This document shows, piece after piece, positions 33,181 through 44,011 of a DNA stretch of 64,000 nt. The DNA is from Zantedeschia hybrid cultivar (Eukaryota; Streptophyta; Magnoliopsida; Alismatales; Araceae). Location of the stretch: assembly GCA_030544215.1 (NCBI GenBank), contig JARZZO010000011.1:42313001-42377000 (forward strand). The letters are read 5' to 3'. Below the pieces are notes generated by a model. That model was not told the DNA's origin. It searched no databases and saw only the letters and a program-made list of their open reading frames with translations. Numbering within the stretch: position 1 is the first letter of the stretch; the number at the start of each line of letters is the position of its first letter. Made by a program: the position numbers and the translations under genes.

Positions 33181-36100
33181 TGTCACGCCCCGGCCCGGTA
33201 ATCCATAATATACAAGATAATTACAGAGATGGCCAAAGTGCAACAGGGGGAAAAGACCCCCCAGAACAAATAATTGGGAGGATACTATGTTTCAAATGGA
33301 AGCGTAGTATAAAAATTTGTAAGAGACATCTAAATACTGAGGAAGTTCCACCATTCACAACATTATATCAAAGCGTTGCATAGTAAATTGTCATTTTTAC
33401 ATGTCAGGATCTTCATTATACATTCCAAGAAAAACAAAATCATAAGTATATACATGGTTCAATCCTCTAGGTTCGCCCAAAAAGAGATGTCGTCTTATGC
33501 GAATCCTGAGTAACCCCACCTCAAGCTCACTCTGCTTCTCCTTCTGTCCGATCACCTAAAAATGGGCATGAGTACCAAAGAAATGGTAACTCAGTAGGCA
33601 GATGAGGCTGCCTTCATAAGAATTTGCCATCCAAATAATTGAAGTAGAATATGTACATTGCATAAGAATAATAAATATAACAGAAAACAAAACTATCACA
33701 TAATACATATGTACATCAGAATTTTATGCCAATACAGAAATTTAGATACATGATTCATAATATCATGCCAACTCTGAACCAAAGCTCCGCAAGCTTGTCA
33801 ATATATGAACAGAGCCAGAATACAAAACATAATACATAACTTAAGATTAAAATTTATTTTTCATACCATAGGTTCCCACTTATTATAGAAGTGCCCGGAC
33901 ACTCATCCAACCACCACTATGAGCCAGAAACAAAATACAAAAACTAATCTCCGAGGAATACAGAGCCAAATCATGGGAGTAGCGCTACTCCGAGGGTCGT
34001 CACCCCACTATAACAAAGGATTTCTACCCCCGGCCTTCGGGTAACAGAGCTAATGGGTTCTGGAGGTGGTTCCCATCCTTTTAGGTGTAGTACGCAGCCC
34101 CAACATAAATAGGTCCTGGTGAGGATGTTGCCACCATTTCCCCAGAACTATTCTCATATAGCGGCTATGTCCGATCGGCAGATTTCATTAACATTATGAG
34201 AATAATCTTAATATTTATGTAGCTACAACAACATATACATAAGAAAATGACTAACCACTTTAGAGATTTTGTTTTCAAGAATTCATAAACTAAGAATACC
34301 ACAAAATCATAATTAAAAAGATAAATAAATCATGTTCTAAGATGAATTTAAATACAACTTGTTATAAACTCACACAACACATATAGGTAGATCACAAATC
34401 TCCTACAGAAGTAATCTATTCATATTTAAAATGCTGATTTTATTAACATAGAAAAGTACTTCCACAAATCCTGGAAATTTCACATATTATACTAATTCAC
34501 ATTAGGTACATCCTGCAAAAATTTGGGCTCAAATGGTTTTCCACAAAGATAGCATAAAATCAAACATCAAGGTACTATTCCTAAGTTACTGAAATGCCAG
34601 AGTGGAGTATGAACCCTGTTACACATATCAGGAACCATTATCATATAAACATAAAAATTCTTGAAACTTTTATAGAGATGTATAATAGTGAAACTATTAT
34701 GTAATAAAATTTTAGATCATTTTGTAAAACATATAAATTACTAAAATTCACGTTCTAACATGCTATCAAATGAAATCTGAAAACTGTATCTACAAATTAT
34801 ACCATATTACCTGACATGGAAGCATCACCATAAGAAAGTACAAATTCATAAAACTTTTTCTGAAGATGTATATTAGTATGAGTATTATGTCATAAAAATT
34901 TCAGATTATTTTGTGAAATATGTAAATTATTAAAATTCACGTTCTAACATTCTATCAAACGAAATCTGAAAACTATATCTACAAATTATATCCTTTTACC
35001 TGACCTAAAAGTATCATCATATGAACATCAAAATTCATGAAACTTTTCCTGAATATTTACACTAGTATGAGTATTAGTTCATAAAAATTTTAGATTATTT
35101 TCATATAAATCACAAAAATTCATGTTCTAACATGCTATCAAATGAACTCGGAAAGCTATATCTAGAAATCACAGTCTCGTTCATGACCTAGAAGTATCAC
35201 TAAATGAACATAAAAATTTATGCTGATGTTTCTAGATATGGCCAATCATGTCATAGTTATGTCATAAAAATTTCATAAGTTTTCTATACAAAATAAAATC
35301 ATAAAAATTTGAAGGTTACCCTATAGTCATAAGAGTTACAAAAAAATCTGGGTTGCAGAAATTTAACTTCTACTATAGTTAATCTATTCTAGGCTTTTAA
35401 AAATTTAAATCCCTACATCATTCAACTATTTCACACTTAATAACTTCATAAGAACATATAATTTAAAGATATAAAAAATATATATTAAAGATTTACTTAT
35501 TTTCTATGATTAATTAAGCTAAACTCTTCTGAAACTAGCACCCATACAACCTACCTTCTTCAAGAACACCAAGAACACTTCAAGATGGCCTCCCAAATCC
35601 TTCCCTTGCTGCTCCCACGTTTTGGTGCAGAGAATATGCCAAACCAAGGCCAAAACCCAAGTTAAGGTCCCTTAAATAGGATGGGTTTAGTTAGTTTTAC
35701 CATGATTACTTAAATGACTTTAAAATTTATTAATTATAACCATCCAAGTTACATTAACTTAATCATCCCACTAACACTAACCATGGTTAATACTAATTTT
35801 GACCAACCCACTAACTTTAACCAAGGTTAAACTAACTTAACTATTCCTCTAACTTTAACTAAGTTTAATACTAATTATGACCACCCCACTATTTAATATA
35901 ATATTAATATTTCTAAGATAAGCACTAATTAATAAAAGATAAATTTCTAGCCATATGTTTTAGTTTTCTACCATATGAAATAATTATTCATCAAATGGTC
36001 ATCCTACTTTTAATAATTGTATACTTATCCTTATATATCTCCAATTAATCATTCTAATCTAAATCAGATTATGATTTACACTAAGTTTTCTATCACAATT

Positions 36101-36237
36101 GATCATATATAATTATTTTATGTGATTTAACCATCCAAGTTTAATCTTTGTACAAATCCAAACTTACATAATCTATTAGCTCAAAATTAATTAATAACAC
36201 AATTATCCTAATTACATGCTAATAATCGATTGTTACA
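33181..36237 (-). repeat. 5' LTR of the Del/Tekay-like gypsy element, 3.06 kb
   Basis: On the minus strand it runs from TGTAACAATCG (36237) to GGGGCGTGACA (33181). The candidate TSD on the right is GATCA (36238-36242); the other end lies outside the window. It is AT-rich and contains a ~185-bp tandem repeat. No ORF of note. Confidence 0.88.
34640..35300. repeat. ~185-bp tandem repeat in the gypsy LTR
   Basis: Three and a half copies. The landmark TTCACGTTCTAACATGC occurs near 34748, 34936 and 35117, giving periods of about 188 and 181. Confidence 0.85.
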
Positions 36238-36367
36238 GATCAGCCTCTATAACCTTCCATACATCGGAACTAGCACCACCTGCAGCTAGGAGTATGGCCT
36301 TGAGCATTACTGTCAACATATGTAAAAGGCCATAGATGCTTATGTAGTTGATACTAGGGCTTCTATA
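36238..36367 (+). pseudogene. Tat-3 protease fragment
   Basis: 130 bp matching Tat-2 at about 45470-45597 (ITVNICK, VDTRAS region). Broken on the left by the Del/Tekay-like LTR and on the right by Tat-2. It is the oldest layer visible. Confidence 0.85.
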
Positions 36368-37583
36368 TATAGACACGCTAATTTTGACATCATATTGAGT
36401 AAATTTCATGTCACAATGATAATGCCTCATAATAGTCTGATATTTAATCATTAACAATTCATATTGATTTTCTTTTGAAATTGGTTGAATCACGTCGCTG
36501 TGGCGCGACGCCATTTAGATTCTTAGTAGAAATCAATTCGGATTTAAAATTAGTAAAATTAAGAGGATTTGAGTGAATAGCGTCGCTCGTCCACGACGCC
36601 TTTTGAGTCCTAATCCGCTTAAGTTTACTATTTCTAATTCTGGTTAATTTCCTAATTTATCTAAAGCACGTTTTCATAACGCTATGCGTTTCCAGTTTTC
36701 TAATTATTTTCGGTTTCCCTTTACGGATTTCTTTCTATTATGGCTGAATTAATTAAATAAAAGGCGTCTCCTTTGAACGATGCATTTTAAGAGTTTCCTA
36801 ATAACCAATATTTGGCCAAGATAGTCTGGTTTCCAAGGTTGAAAGGGCTCCAATTCCCTTCACGATCGTCCAGGGCAAGTCCGAGCTACGGGAAAGCCCC
36901 TTTAAAGGCTTAAATACCCTAAAATCACTTCTTATAAATATGTATGGATATTGACCTTTGAAAAAAGTTGGCCATTGGAGAATTTGAAGCTTCTAACAAG
37001 GTTTTTGGAGGCCCTCAAGAAGAAAAACGTAGACAACAATAAGAGTTCCTATCTCTTCATCCTTTTTCTCCATTAAAGCTCAAGAAGATTAAGGCTCTCA
37101 AGGGGCCAAACCAACCCTCTTCTTCTTTAGTTTCTTTCTTATTTTTCATAGTTCCATCATTGTTTCATATGATTTTCCTATTACATCAACTCGTCACACA
37201 CACTCACTTCATGATTTCCAAACTTATGTCTCCTTTAGGGGTTTAAAAGAAAACCAAAACGTGAGTTCTTTTAGTTTAATTGCATGTTTAGATTCTTAAT
37301 TGGAACGGGTACTATGTTATTTTAGTTCTAATCATAGTTTTCGTGTTTGTTTGATTTTGCAAGGTACAAAAGAAGAACAAGAGTAAAAGAAAGAAGGCTC
37401 TTTTCTTTCGGCCGGCCAGAAGAGAGGAACAAAAGAACCCCATATTCTCCCTATTTGCAAGGTTAATAAGCGATCACTTTTCCTTTGAAACCCTCGGTTT
37501 CTGGCCATCACAATTTATTCCATATGTTAATCATAGTAAACATATGATAACATGATGAACACACACTCTTTTTGAGCACTACA
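36368..37583 (+). repeat. Tat-2 5' LTR
   Basis: 1216 bp. Starts TATAGACACG (TG changed to TA), ends AGCACTACA. TATAAATA at 36933-36940. Confidence 0.9.
36487..36791. repeat. Four dyad cassettes, Tat-2 5' LTR
   Basis: At 36487-36518, 36574-36606, 36663-36694 and 36756-36791, all with 10-base inner spacing. Compared with Tat-1 the centres have changed (for example CTGTGGCG against CTGATGCG) while spacing is kept. Confidence 0.85.
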
Positions 37584-37587
37584 ACTT

Positions 37588-37606
37588 TTTGGCGATTACG
37601 GTGGGA
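37588..37606 (+). promoter_or_regulatory. Probable primer-binding site, Tat-2
   Basis: TTGGCGATTACGGTGGGAC five bases after the LTR, similar in form to gypsy PBS of the TGGCGCC type. The tRNA is not determined. Confidence 0.55.
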
Positions 37607-38579
37607 CTTGTCTTGCTGTTTCTTTTTATTTACTCTTGTTATTTCCATTGGGCACGCTCGGTGCACCGCTTGTGTCCCTCGGGTACGTTTGATGGTTTGT
37701 TTGTGGTTATTTAATTTTTATTCCCACATGCACCTTGTGCACACCCCCTTTGTGGCAAAATTTTTGCCCTCCCTTGATTGCCTTGAGAAGTGGTGTTGGA
37801 AAGTGTGTTTTGTTCAAATTGATATCTATAAGGTTGCATGATTAGTCTATGTACTTAAACTGTCATTGCATGAATAGTTAATCTATTAGTCATCTTGTTG
37901 TTTGGAGAAGAGATTATCTCTGATTTTACTATCTATTTGTTGCTTTTGGGACTTAAAGCACGTCTGCACAGCGAGACGCGTTTCGCTAAGCGCGTCGCCC
38001 TTACAAGACGCTATTTGATCTCCCTTCTATCTCTTATGCTGCCCGAGCTGCTGTGAACAGAAAGGATTTCTGTCTTGAATAGCATCTATGAACAGCGACG
38101 CGATTCAAGCCCTGCTCCCTATTGGTCACTAGCACTCGGATCATTGATCTTCTTGCTACCTATATTTATTTATCCTACATTAGAGGCCATCCAGGTCGTA
38201 GGTCATTTGCATCGGGGCTCGCCCCCCTCCTATAAGAACACCTCTCTTGGCATCCTCACCTCTCTCTAACTGGGTCGGTCCCTCGGTCAGACTAGAGTAG
38301 TTAGTGTTAAGACCTCCATAAGTCCTCAAAAGTAAGGAATTCCTCTTTGTTCATCTGGCCGGTTGTACCATCTGAAGTCCCGGGTAGTTGTTCATATTGT
38401 TGTAAGTAAAGCCGTAGAACATAACGGCGGAAAGTGAACTGAAATTAGGATCCTACCCAGTGAGAGAATTTGAGCTTAAAAATTCAAATAACCCAATAAG
38501 TAACTCTCAAAATGGCGTAAACATCTACTTGGTTGTTAATCTGTGCAAACTTGGTTGAAACAATTGTCATCTCAACACA
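37607..38579 (+). other. Tat-2 5' leader
   Basis: Non-coding between PBS and gag. It contains three dyad cassettes. ORFs of 64 and 89 codons show no known motif. Confidence 0.65.
37953..38109. repeat. Three dyad cassettes in the Tat-2 leader
   Basis: 37953-37986 and 37984-38019 abut with a 32-nt period; 38073-38109 stands alone and has long outer arms (CTTGAAT / ATTCAAG). Confidence 0.85.
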
Positions 38580-39892
38580 ATGATGCTACATTCAGGTAGA
38601 ACTGTCGGCATGGTGGCCTTTGAACAAGAGGAACCGGCCGAATACGAGGGAGATGCCTATGCCCCTCAGGCCCATGATGCATTTTATTCTAAGGATGAAA
38701 GGGACGCCTATATCTCTGGTTTCCCCAACCAATTTCAAACTGATCACGAGGGAGGTACTCATGCCCCTCAGTATCAAGATAACTCGATCTATGATCAATA
38801 TCACCCGGATTTGGGCGATCGATCATGTGTTCACATCATCTCCGATCCTACTCTTAAAAGAGCCCAAGACCAAGCTGGCCCCTCTGCCGATCATCCTTCT
38901 GATCTCGCTGCTCTCATAGGTTCTCTATCTAATCACGTGGATCCCCGTCAATTCGACGCCATCCAGTTTATTCTAAAAGGGAAAGCTCCTCCATACCCTT
39001 CTGAGCCAACTCCCATCGTTCACCCTTCTGCTTATCAAGTTCCTACTCATGCCATGGAAGGTCTTCATATTTCCACTCCGCGCACAGAAGTCCTCAACAA
39101 TCTAGCACACGGCAGCCTGCTAGGCCACAAACCCCAATTTATCAAAACGCCTTCGAGCACGGAGGAAACGCCGCCAGTTCACAACCTCATTGTCCTTGCA
39201 TCCCTACTTATTCGCAGAGGCAATCCTTCCAACAACGACCACCTCCGCCAACAGATTCTACCACCCAACTCTTACTCAACAAATTTTCCCAGACGGATGA
39301 GCGGTTCAAGAATCTTGAGAAGAATATGGACAGCAAGACGGCCCCTGAATACTCTGTCCCTGAGTTGCCGGTATTCCATCTTTTACCCTCTGAAATGCCA
39401 GTTTACAGAAAGTATAATGGCACAGGCAACCCCTTTCTTTACATCAAAGAATTTCTGTATGAGTCGTCGTTTTGGCAGCATGATAAAACAGCATTGGCAT
39501 TCCATTTCAGAAGATCATTGGAGGCATCAGCCTTGGAGTGGTTCTTTTCACTAGACCCAAGTGAGGTAAAGAATTTCGACATGGTGTCGAGGAGCTTCCT
39601 ACAAAGTTACAAAGACAGGGTGGCACCTACCTTATCCATCACTGACTTATTTAATGAGAAGATGAAACCATATGAGGACTTCATAACATTTGCCGATAGA
39701 TGGCGAGGAATGGCCGAGAAAATAAGAGATCACTTGTCTGAGCAGGAGTTAGTGAAGATGATGGTTGCTAATGCCACTCCATAGTATAAGCTAGTGCTGA
39801 CACTGAATAATTTAACTACCATGGCAGATCTGTATAAAAGAGTGCGTTATGCTCAGAACGCGTTTAAAGATTCCACCTTTGCTAATGTTTTT
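38580..39892 (+). pseudogene. Tat-2 gag, N-terminal and capsid part
   Basis: Opens at 38580 (MMLHSGRTVGMVAFEQEE) with an acidic, proline-rich N-terminus. A frameshift between 39120 and 39330 leads to the 152-codon stretch 39326-39784 with the gag capsid motif set: FHLLPSEMPVYRKYNGTGNP, ASALEWFFSLDPSEV, SFLQSYKDRVAPTLSITDL, FADRWRGMAEKIRDHLSEQE. A TAG at 39782 is followed by YKLVLTLNN and RVRYAQNAFKD up to the solo LTR. Gag continues at 42383 and 44012. Confidence 0.9.
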
Positions 39893-39979
39893 TGTAAGGA
39901 CTGAGGTTTCAGGTTCAATATTCGGATCGATTTTGGGTTGGATCCCCTGATTTGGACCCTGAGGGGTCTGGAGAGTTTC

Positions 39980-40297
39980 TTCTGAATGACGTCGACCCCG
40001 CACAACGCCTTTCAAACGGCGTCTTGCTTGGTGGACGCCATTTAGGTCTGTGGCTGCTGTGCCACGTGGGCGCCACGTGGGCGGGCTTAGGGCCGCGAGA
40101 GTACGGCCCCTGTCTTGTCGTCTAAAAGGCATCCGCGATGGACGACGCCATTCAGACTAAGACCCTGAGATGTCAGTGTATTGTGCCGGACTTGTCGTCT
40201 GAACGGCGTCGGTGGTGGTCAACGTGTTTCAGAGTTTCTGTCAGTACGGCCCGTCCTGTCATCTGATAGGCGTCTGTATCGGTCGACGCGTTTTACC
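39980..40297. repeat. Five dyad cassettes upstream in the solo LTR
   Basis: 39980-40013 and 40012-40047 (abutting), then 40120-40157, 40198-40232 and 40262-40297. All have 10-base inner spacing. Confidence 0.88.
40062..40080. promoter_or_regulatory. Twin G-boxes
   Basis: CCACGTGG at 40062-40069 and again at 40073-40080, 11 bp apart. CACGTG is the known plant bZIP/bHLH core. They lie between cassettes. Confidence 0.7.
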
Positions 40298-40833
40298 CTA
40301 TTTTGGATTGACCCCGCGGGCCTTCCTTTCTTTCCCTCATTTTCCTCCTCTCACTCTCTCTCCTCCCCCTCTCCGCCTCCTCCGACCCCTCTCTTCCCCT
40401 TTCCCTTCCTCTTCTTCCTCTTCCACCACTCCAACACCTCTCTACCTCTCACCACTACCACCACCACTTCCTTCGCGACGTTCCATTCTCCGGACGGCGG
40501 CCGACGTCCCGGCGGAGTGGCGACGTCCTCGGGGGTACCGGCGGCGGTCTGCGGTGCGGTGGTTCGGCGGCACGGAGCCAAGAGGAGTTCAAGAACCGGT
40601 AGGGGGACGAACCTTGCGTGGATTGTACTCGTTTCATCCATAGTTTCCATGTGATGCGATTGGGGGTAGAACTAGCATGTTAGGGGCTTTTCTTGATGGG
40701 AATGAGGGTTTATATGTATATGGATTTGTGATGGTTTAGCTTGCCCCTCTTCCTCCTGTGTTTTGGGTGATTTTGGGGGCTTTTGGGGGTGAAAAGGGAG
40801 CCCTCGGGCAGAGAGCAGAACTTGATTTCTGGC

Positions 40834-41299
40834 ACTAAAAGACGTCGTGCCTGAACGACGCCATTTAGAATGGCGTCGGGCCAACACGACGCCATTTAGG
40901 CAGAAATCGCCCTGTGTGAGGTTCTGTCAGTTCGGGGTTTCTGGCGCTAAAAGACGTCGTGCCTGGACGACGCCATTTAGAATGGCGACGGGCAAGCACG
41001 ACGCCATTTAGGCAGAAATCGCCCCGATTAAGGTTTCTGCAAGTTTCGGATTCTGGTGTGAATGGCGTCTGAGGACAGTGACACCTTTTGAAAAGGCGGC
41101 CTCCCAGGACGACGCGTTTTAAGAGACTCAACCGTGGCCCGTCCCTGTTTTCGGTCGTTAATAGACGACGAGGAATGGCGACGCGTTTTAAAAGGCAGCT
41201 ACCTGTGACGACGCCTTTTAGGTCATATTCTGAGGTCAAGATTTCATAAACCAGTTTAGGATGCTTGAATGGCGTCGGCCTTGGGCGACGCGATTCAAG
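40834..41299. repeat. Nine dyad cassettes downstream in the solo LTR
   Basis: Four abutting pairs (from 40834, 40946, 41058 and 41157) and one single (41264-41299). The first two pairs are duplicates of each other within a ~112-bp repeat; the others differ in arms and centres. Confidence 0.9.
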
Positions 41300-42382
41300 A
41301 CAGAATCTCACTAATCCATGCCATTAAAATGTATTTACACTGTTAGATAGTTGGTTAAATGCATGCTTTAATTACACTCGATGATGATGGATTCTTCGTG
41401 ACCGGTTAGCACTGTGTTGAGTGTCGTGCAACCGCGGGCTTCTCACGTGACCGGATCGCACTGTGCCGGGTTTTGTGTTACTGTGGACCTTGAGTGACAG
41501 TTGTAGCGCTTTATCACCCTGTGCTGGTGTGGGTGGAGCATAGCGCCGGTGGGGGCGTAGGCGGGGTGACGCCTAGTGAGAGAGGGTCACCTGGTGAACC
41601 CCGGGGTTAGCTAGTACCGGTGTAGGAGTGGTACATGTGAAGTGTCACTCATGCTGGGGGAAGGAGTAACCACCTGAGCCAGTTGGGCCGGAGTAGCCAG
41701 TGTGCTATCCGAGGGGTTACTGTTTGGTCTCAGCGGGTCGGTGTTTCCCACTTTCGGTTGTGTGGTCGGTGTTTCCCACTTTCGGAGGCGTGGTTGGCAT
41801 GTTTTGTCGAAACGCGAGTTGTAGGCTTCTTAATAGAATGATTCTAGAGATATGCTTGTTACATTTCGAATGCATGTGGTTCATATCGAGATTAGGAGTA
41901 GTGTGTTACAGCTTTACTTGCCTTAATCACCTGTATCTTTGTTATTGCTCTTGTGGGTGTGTGAGTGGGAGGCAGGGGATCGGATGATCCCTACTGAGCC
42001 CAATTTTGGTGTGGCTCACTCCGTACGGTTTCAGGTGTGGACCTCGTGGCGAGTGGCGGCGAGTGGTGTTCTCCTTGGTGTGCGGACCAGCAACTATCTC
42101 AGTTCCGGGGTATGTCCCGATGTTGTTGTACTTTGTTCCTGCCTGTACTTATTTAATTTCTTGGGCTATGTAATTATTGTTGGACTGTGTACGGACATTA
42201 TTAATTTCCTTCTTGCGCACTTTAATTCCTTGTAGTCCGTGTGAATATTATATTTGACCTTGTCTAACGCTTGCTTCTCTAGATGTGTGTATGAGACCCG
42301 GGTATGAGACCGTTGGTTAATGAGTCGGCACCCATTTAGTGATCGGATCTCCGGTCATAGGGTGGCGGGTCATTACATTTTT

Positions 42383-42465
42383 GATCCTCATCGACCCAAT
42401 AGACCTCTGCCTAGGAAGTCTGTCATCCCCAATTCTTCTTCTATGGGTCCAACAACTGAAGGCAC
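42383..42465 (+). pseudogene. Tat-2 gag fragment between two solo LTRs
   Basis: Reads DPHRPNRPLPRKSVIPNSSS in one frame, a basic gag linker, and joins 39887 on the left and 44012 on the right. Confidence 0.6.
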
Positions 42466-44006
42466 TGTTAGTTTTAGGTGGCCTACAAGCTAATCTGACT
42501 ATGTAAACCTCATTCATTTATTAATATAATGGCATAATATTCATTATGTGTAAATCGTATTAATTATCGTCTCATAATGAAGTCCGTGAATATGTGCTAT
42601 AGTGATCAGATTATGATGAGATCATACTAATGAGACTGATCACTTAAACACATATATTCTTAATTGTTCCTAGTCGGAGGATATCCGAGAAGGACATCGG
42701 ACATCCGGTTAGACTAGTACATATTACTCCTGCTCATATGATGAGGCTGACTGATCTCATAAGTCACTTGTATGGAGACACTAAGGCGAATATGTAGGTG
42801 CTCATTGGAGAATGAGTTCACTGAACTGATCCAACTGAATTGCTGGATGGTATTGTATCTCAGTGTCAACCAACTTGATTCTATTGTCACAGTTGTATGG
42901 ATAGTCCTCGGACCTGAGACACCAAGGACACCTTGTCGGTGGACTTTTGTGCTTTGACCTTGGTTTACGAATCTCTAGCCACAGGATTCTAAAACGCCAA
43001 GGATTGGGTACAACGGAATACCGTCAAAGGGAATTGTATGTCAATAAGGAATCATTCGCTCTCGGTACTTAGAGAGAGAATGCTCTAGGGAGGATGCGCG
43101 GAAGTCCCTGGCCAGGGCGGACGATAATATCGGGAAAGGAGTTTTCTGATATTTATCAGCGGCATCCAATCCAAGTGAGTCGACCGGTTAGGGTTTGACA
43201 GCACGCCATACCCTGAGTTGACTCAAGAGCATTGTACGAATGAAGGATTATATCCATGCAGTAACTGTCGGCGGAAAGGTTCCAAGAGTGGGTTGCTTAA
43301 CCTCGATACCTTCTAGGTTCACGCGGTGTTGCTTGGCACCCAACGTGATCGGAGGCCCGGTCGAATTCGATGTGCAACATCAATTCGATTGATTAATTAA
43401 TTAATAAAGGGTTATTAATTAATTAATAAAGCCAGTGAGGAGTCACTAGGCTTGTTGGGCCATTAACTGGACTAGTAATTGGGCATAGAGGGTCACACGC
43501 AAATGATTCTCAAGGCGATGGATAATTAAGTGGATTTTATACAAACCGGAGGTTTTTATGAAAAACCGCGCGGTTAGTATAAAATATAGCGAACGGGCTG
43601 AGCAGGCCAAGCTGCTGCTAACCCTAGCCGCCCCTCCTCTGTTTCTCTCTCTCTCTGGAGTCCCAGATAGATTTGGATCTGCTCCGCCACTTCTCCAAAT
43701 CCCGTTCGACGGGAGATCGTCCGGACGTTGCGGCGACCGGCAGAGGTTTTGTGGGCTGCGAAGAACGAGGAACGTGAGGATATCCGTCACGAGGAGGATC
43801 GCATGGACTTCGCTAGAGGCCGGGGTGCTTGCGCGGCTTGCGGTGTCGCACCGATGGAACCGAATGGTTGCGGATTCGAATCCGCACACGGTGAGAACTG
43901 ATTATCCGATAATCTGGTTTTTCTAATTTTCAAAATGGGAACAGATCTCCGTTTTTATTTTATTTTTTGCTGCGCGTGAGATCTGGAGAAACCCGAGAAC
44001 CCAACA
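42466..44006 (+). mobile_element. Solo LTR, Copia-A family, TSD GGCAC
   Basis: 1541 bp, TGTTAG to CCAACA, flanked by GGCAC at 42461-42465 and 44007-44011. The 16-bp palindrome GCGGATTCGAATCCGC is intact here. Confidence 0.95.
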
Positions 44007-44011
44007 GGCAC

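Larger units (their letters stand above)
39893..42377 (+). mobile_element. 2.5-kb solo LTR (unassigned family), TSD TTTTT
   Basis: 2485 bp from TGTAAGGACTG to GGGTCATTACA, so the ends form TGTAA/TTACA. It is flanked by TTTTT at 39888-39892 and 42378-42382, and gag reads through on both sides. Nearly all of the first 1.4 kb is regulatory-looking: five dyad cassettes, twin G-boxes, a CT-rich leader-like stretch (40310-40480), then nine more cassettes. A 30-bp duplication (TCGGTGTTTCCCACTTTCGG) lies near 41738-41790. No homologous copy is in the window. Confidence 0.88.

Noticed and set aside
37572..37841. 89-codon ORF just after the Tat-2 LTR
   Set aside because: It overlaps the primer-binding site and leader, and has no similarity to gag.
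40212..40654. ORFs of 143 and 157 codons in the 2.5-kb solo LTR
   Set aside because: CT-rich leader-like sequence open in two overlapping frames and on the opposite strand.
10267..41299. CRISPR array as an explanation for the repeated dyads
   Set aside because: Spacing between cassettes is irregular, arms are variable, there are no unique long spacers or cas genes, and the context is plant retroelements.
10267..41299. Miniature inverted-repeat transposons (MITEs) as an explanation for the dyads
   Set aside because: Units of ~34 bp are too short, pairs abut, and no target duplication flanks them.
41700..42235. ORFs of 95 and 98 codons near the end of the solo LTR
   Set aside because: No motif, inside an LTR, no second copy to test conservation.
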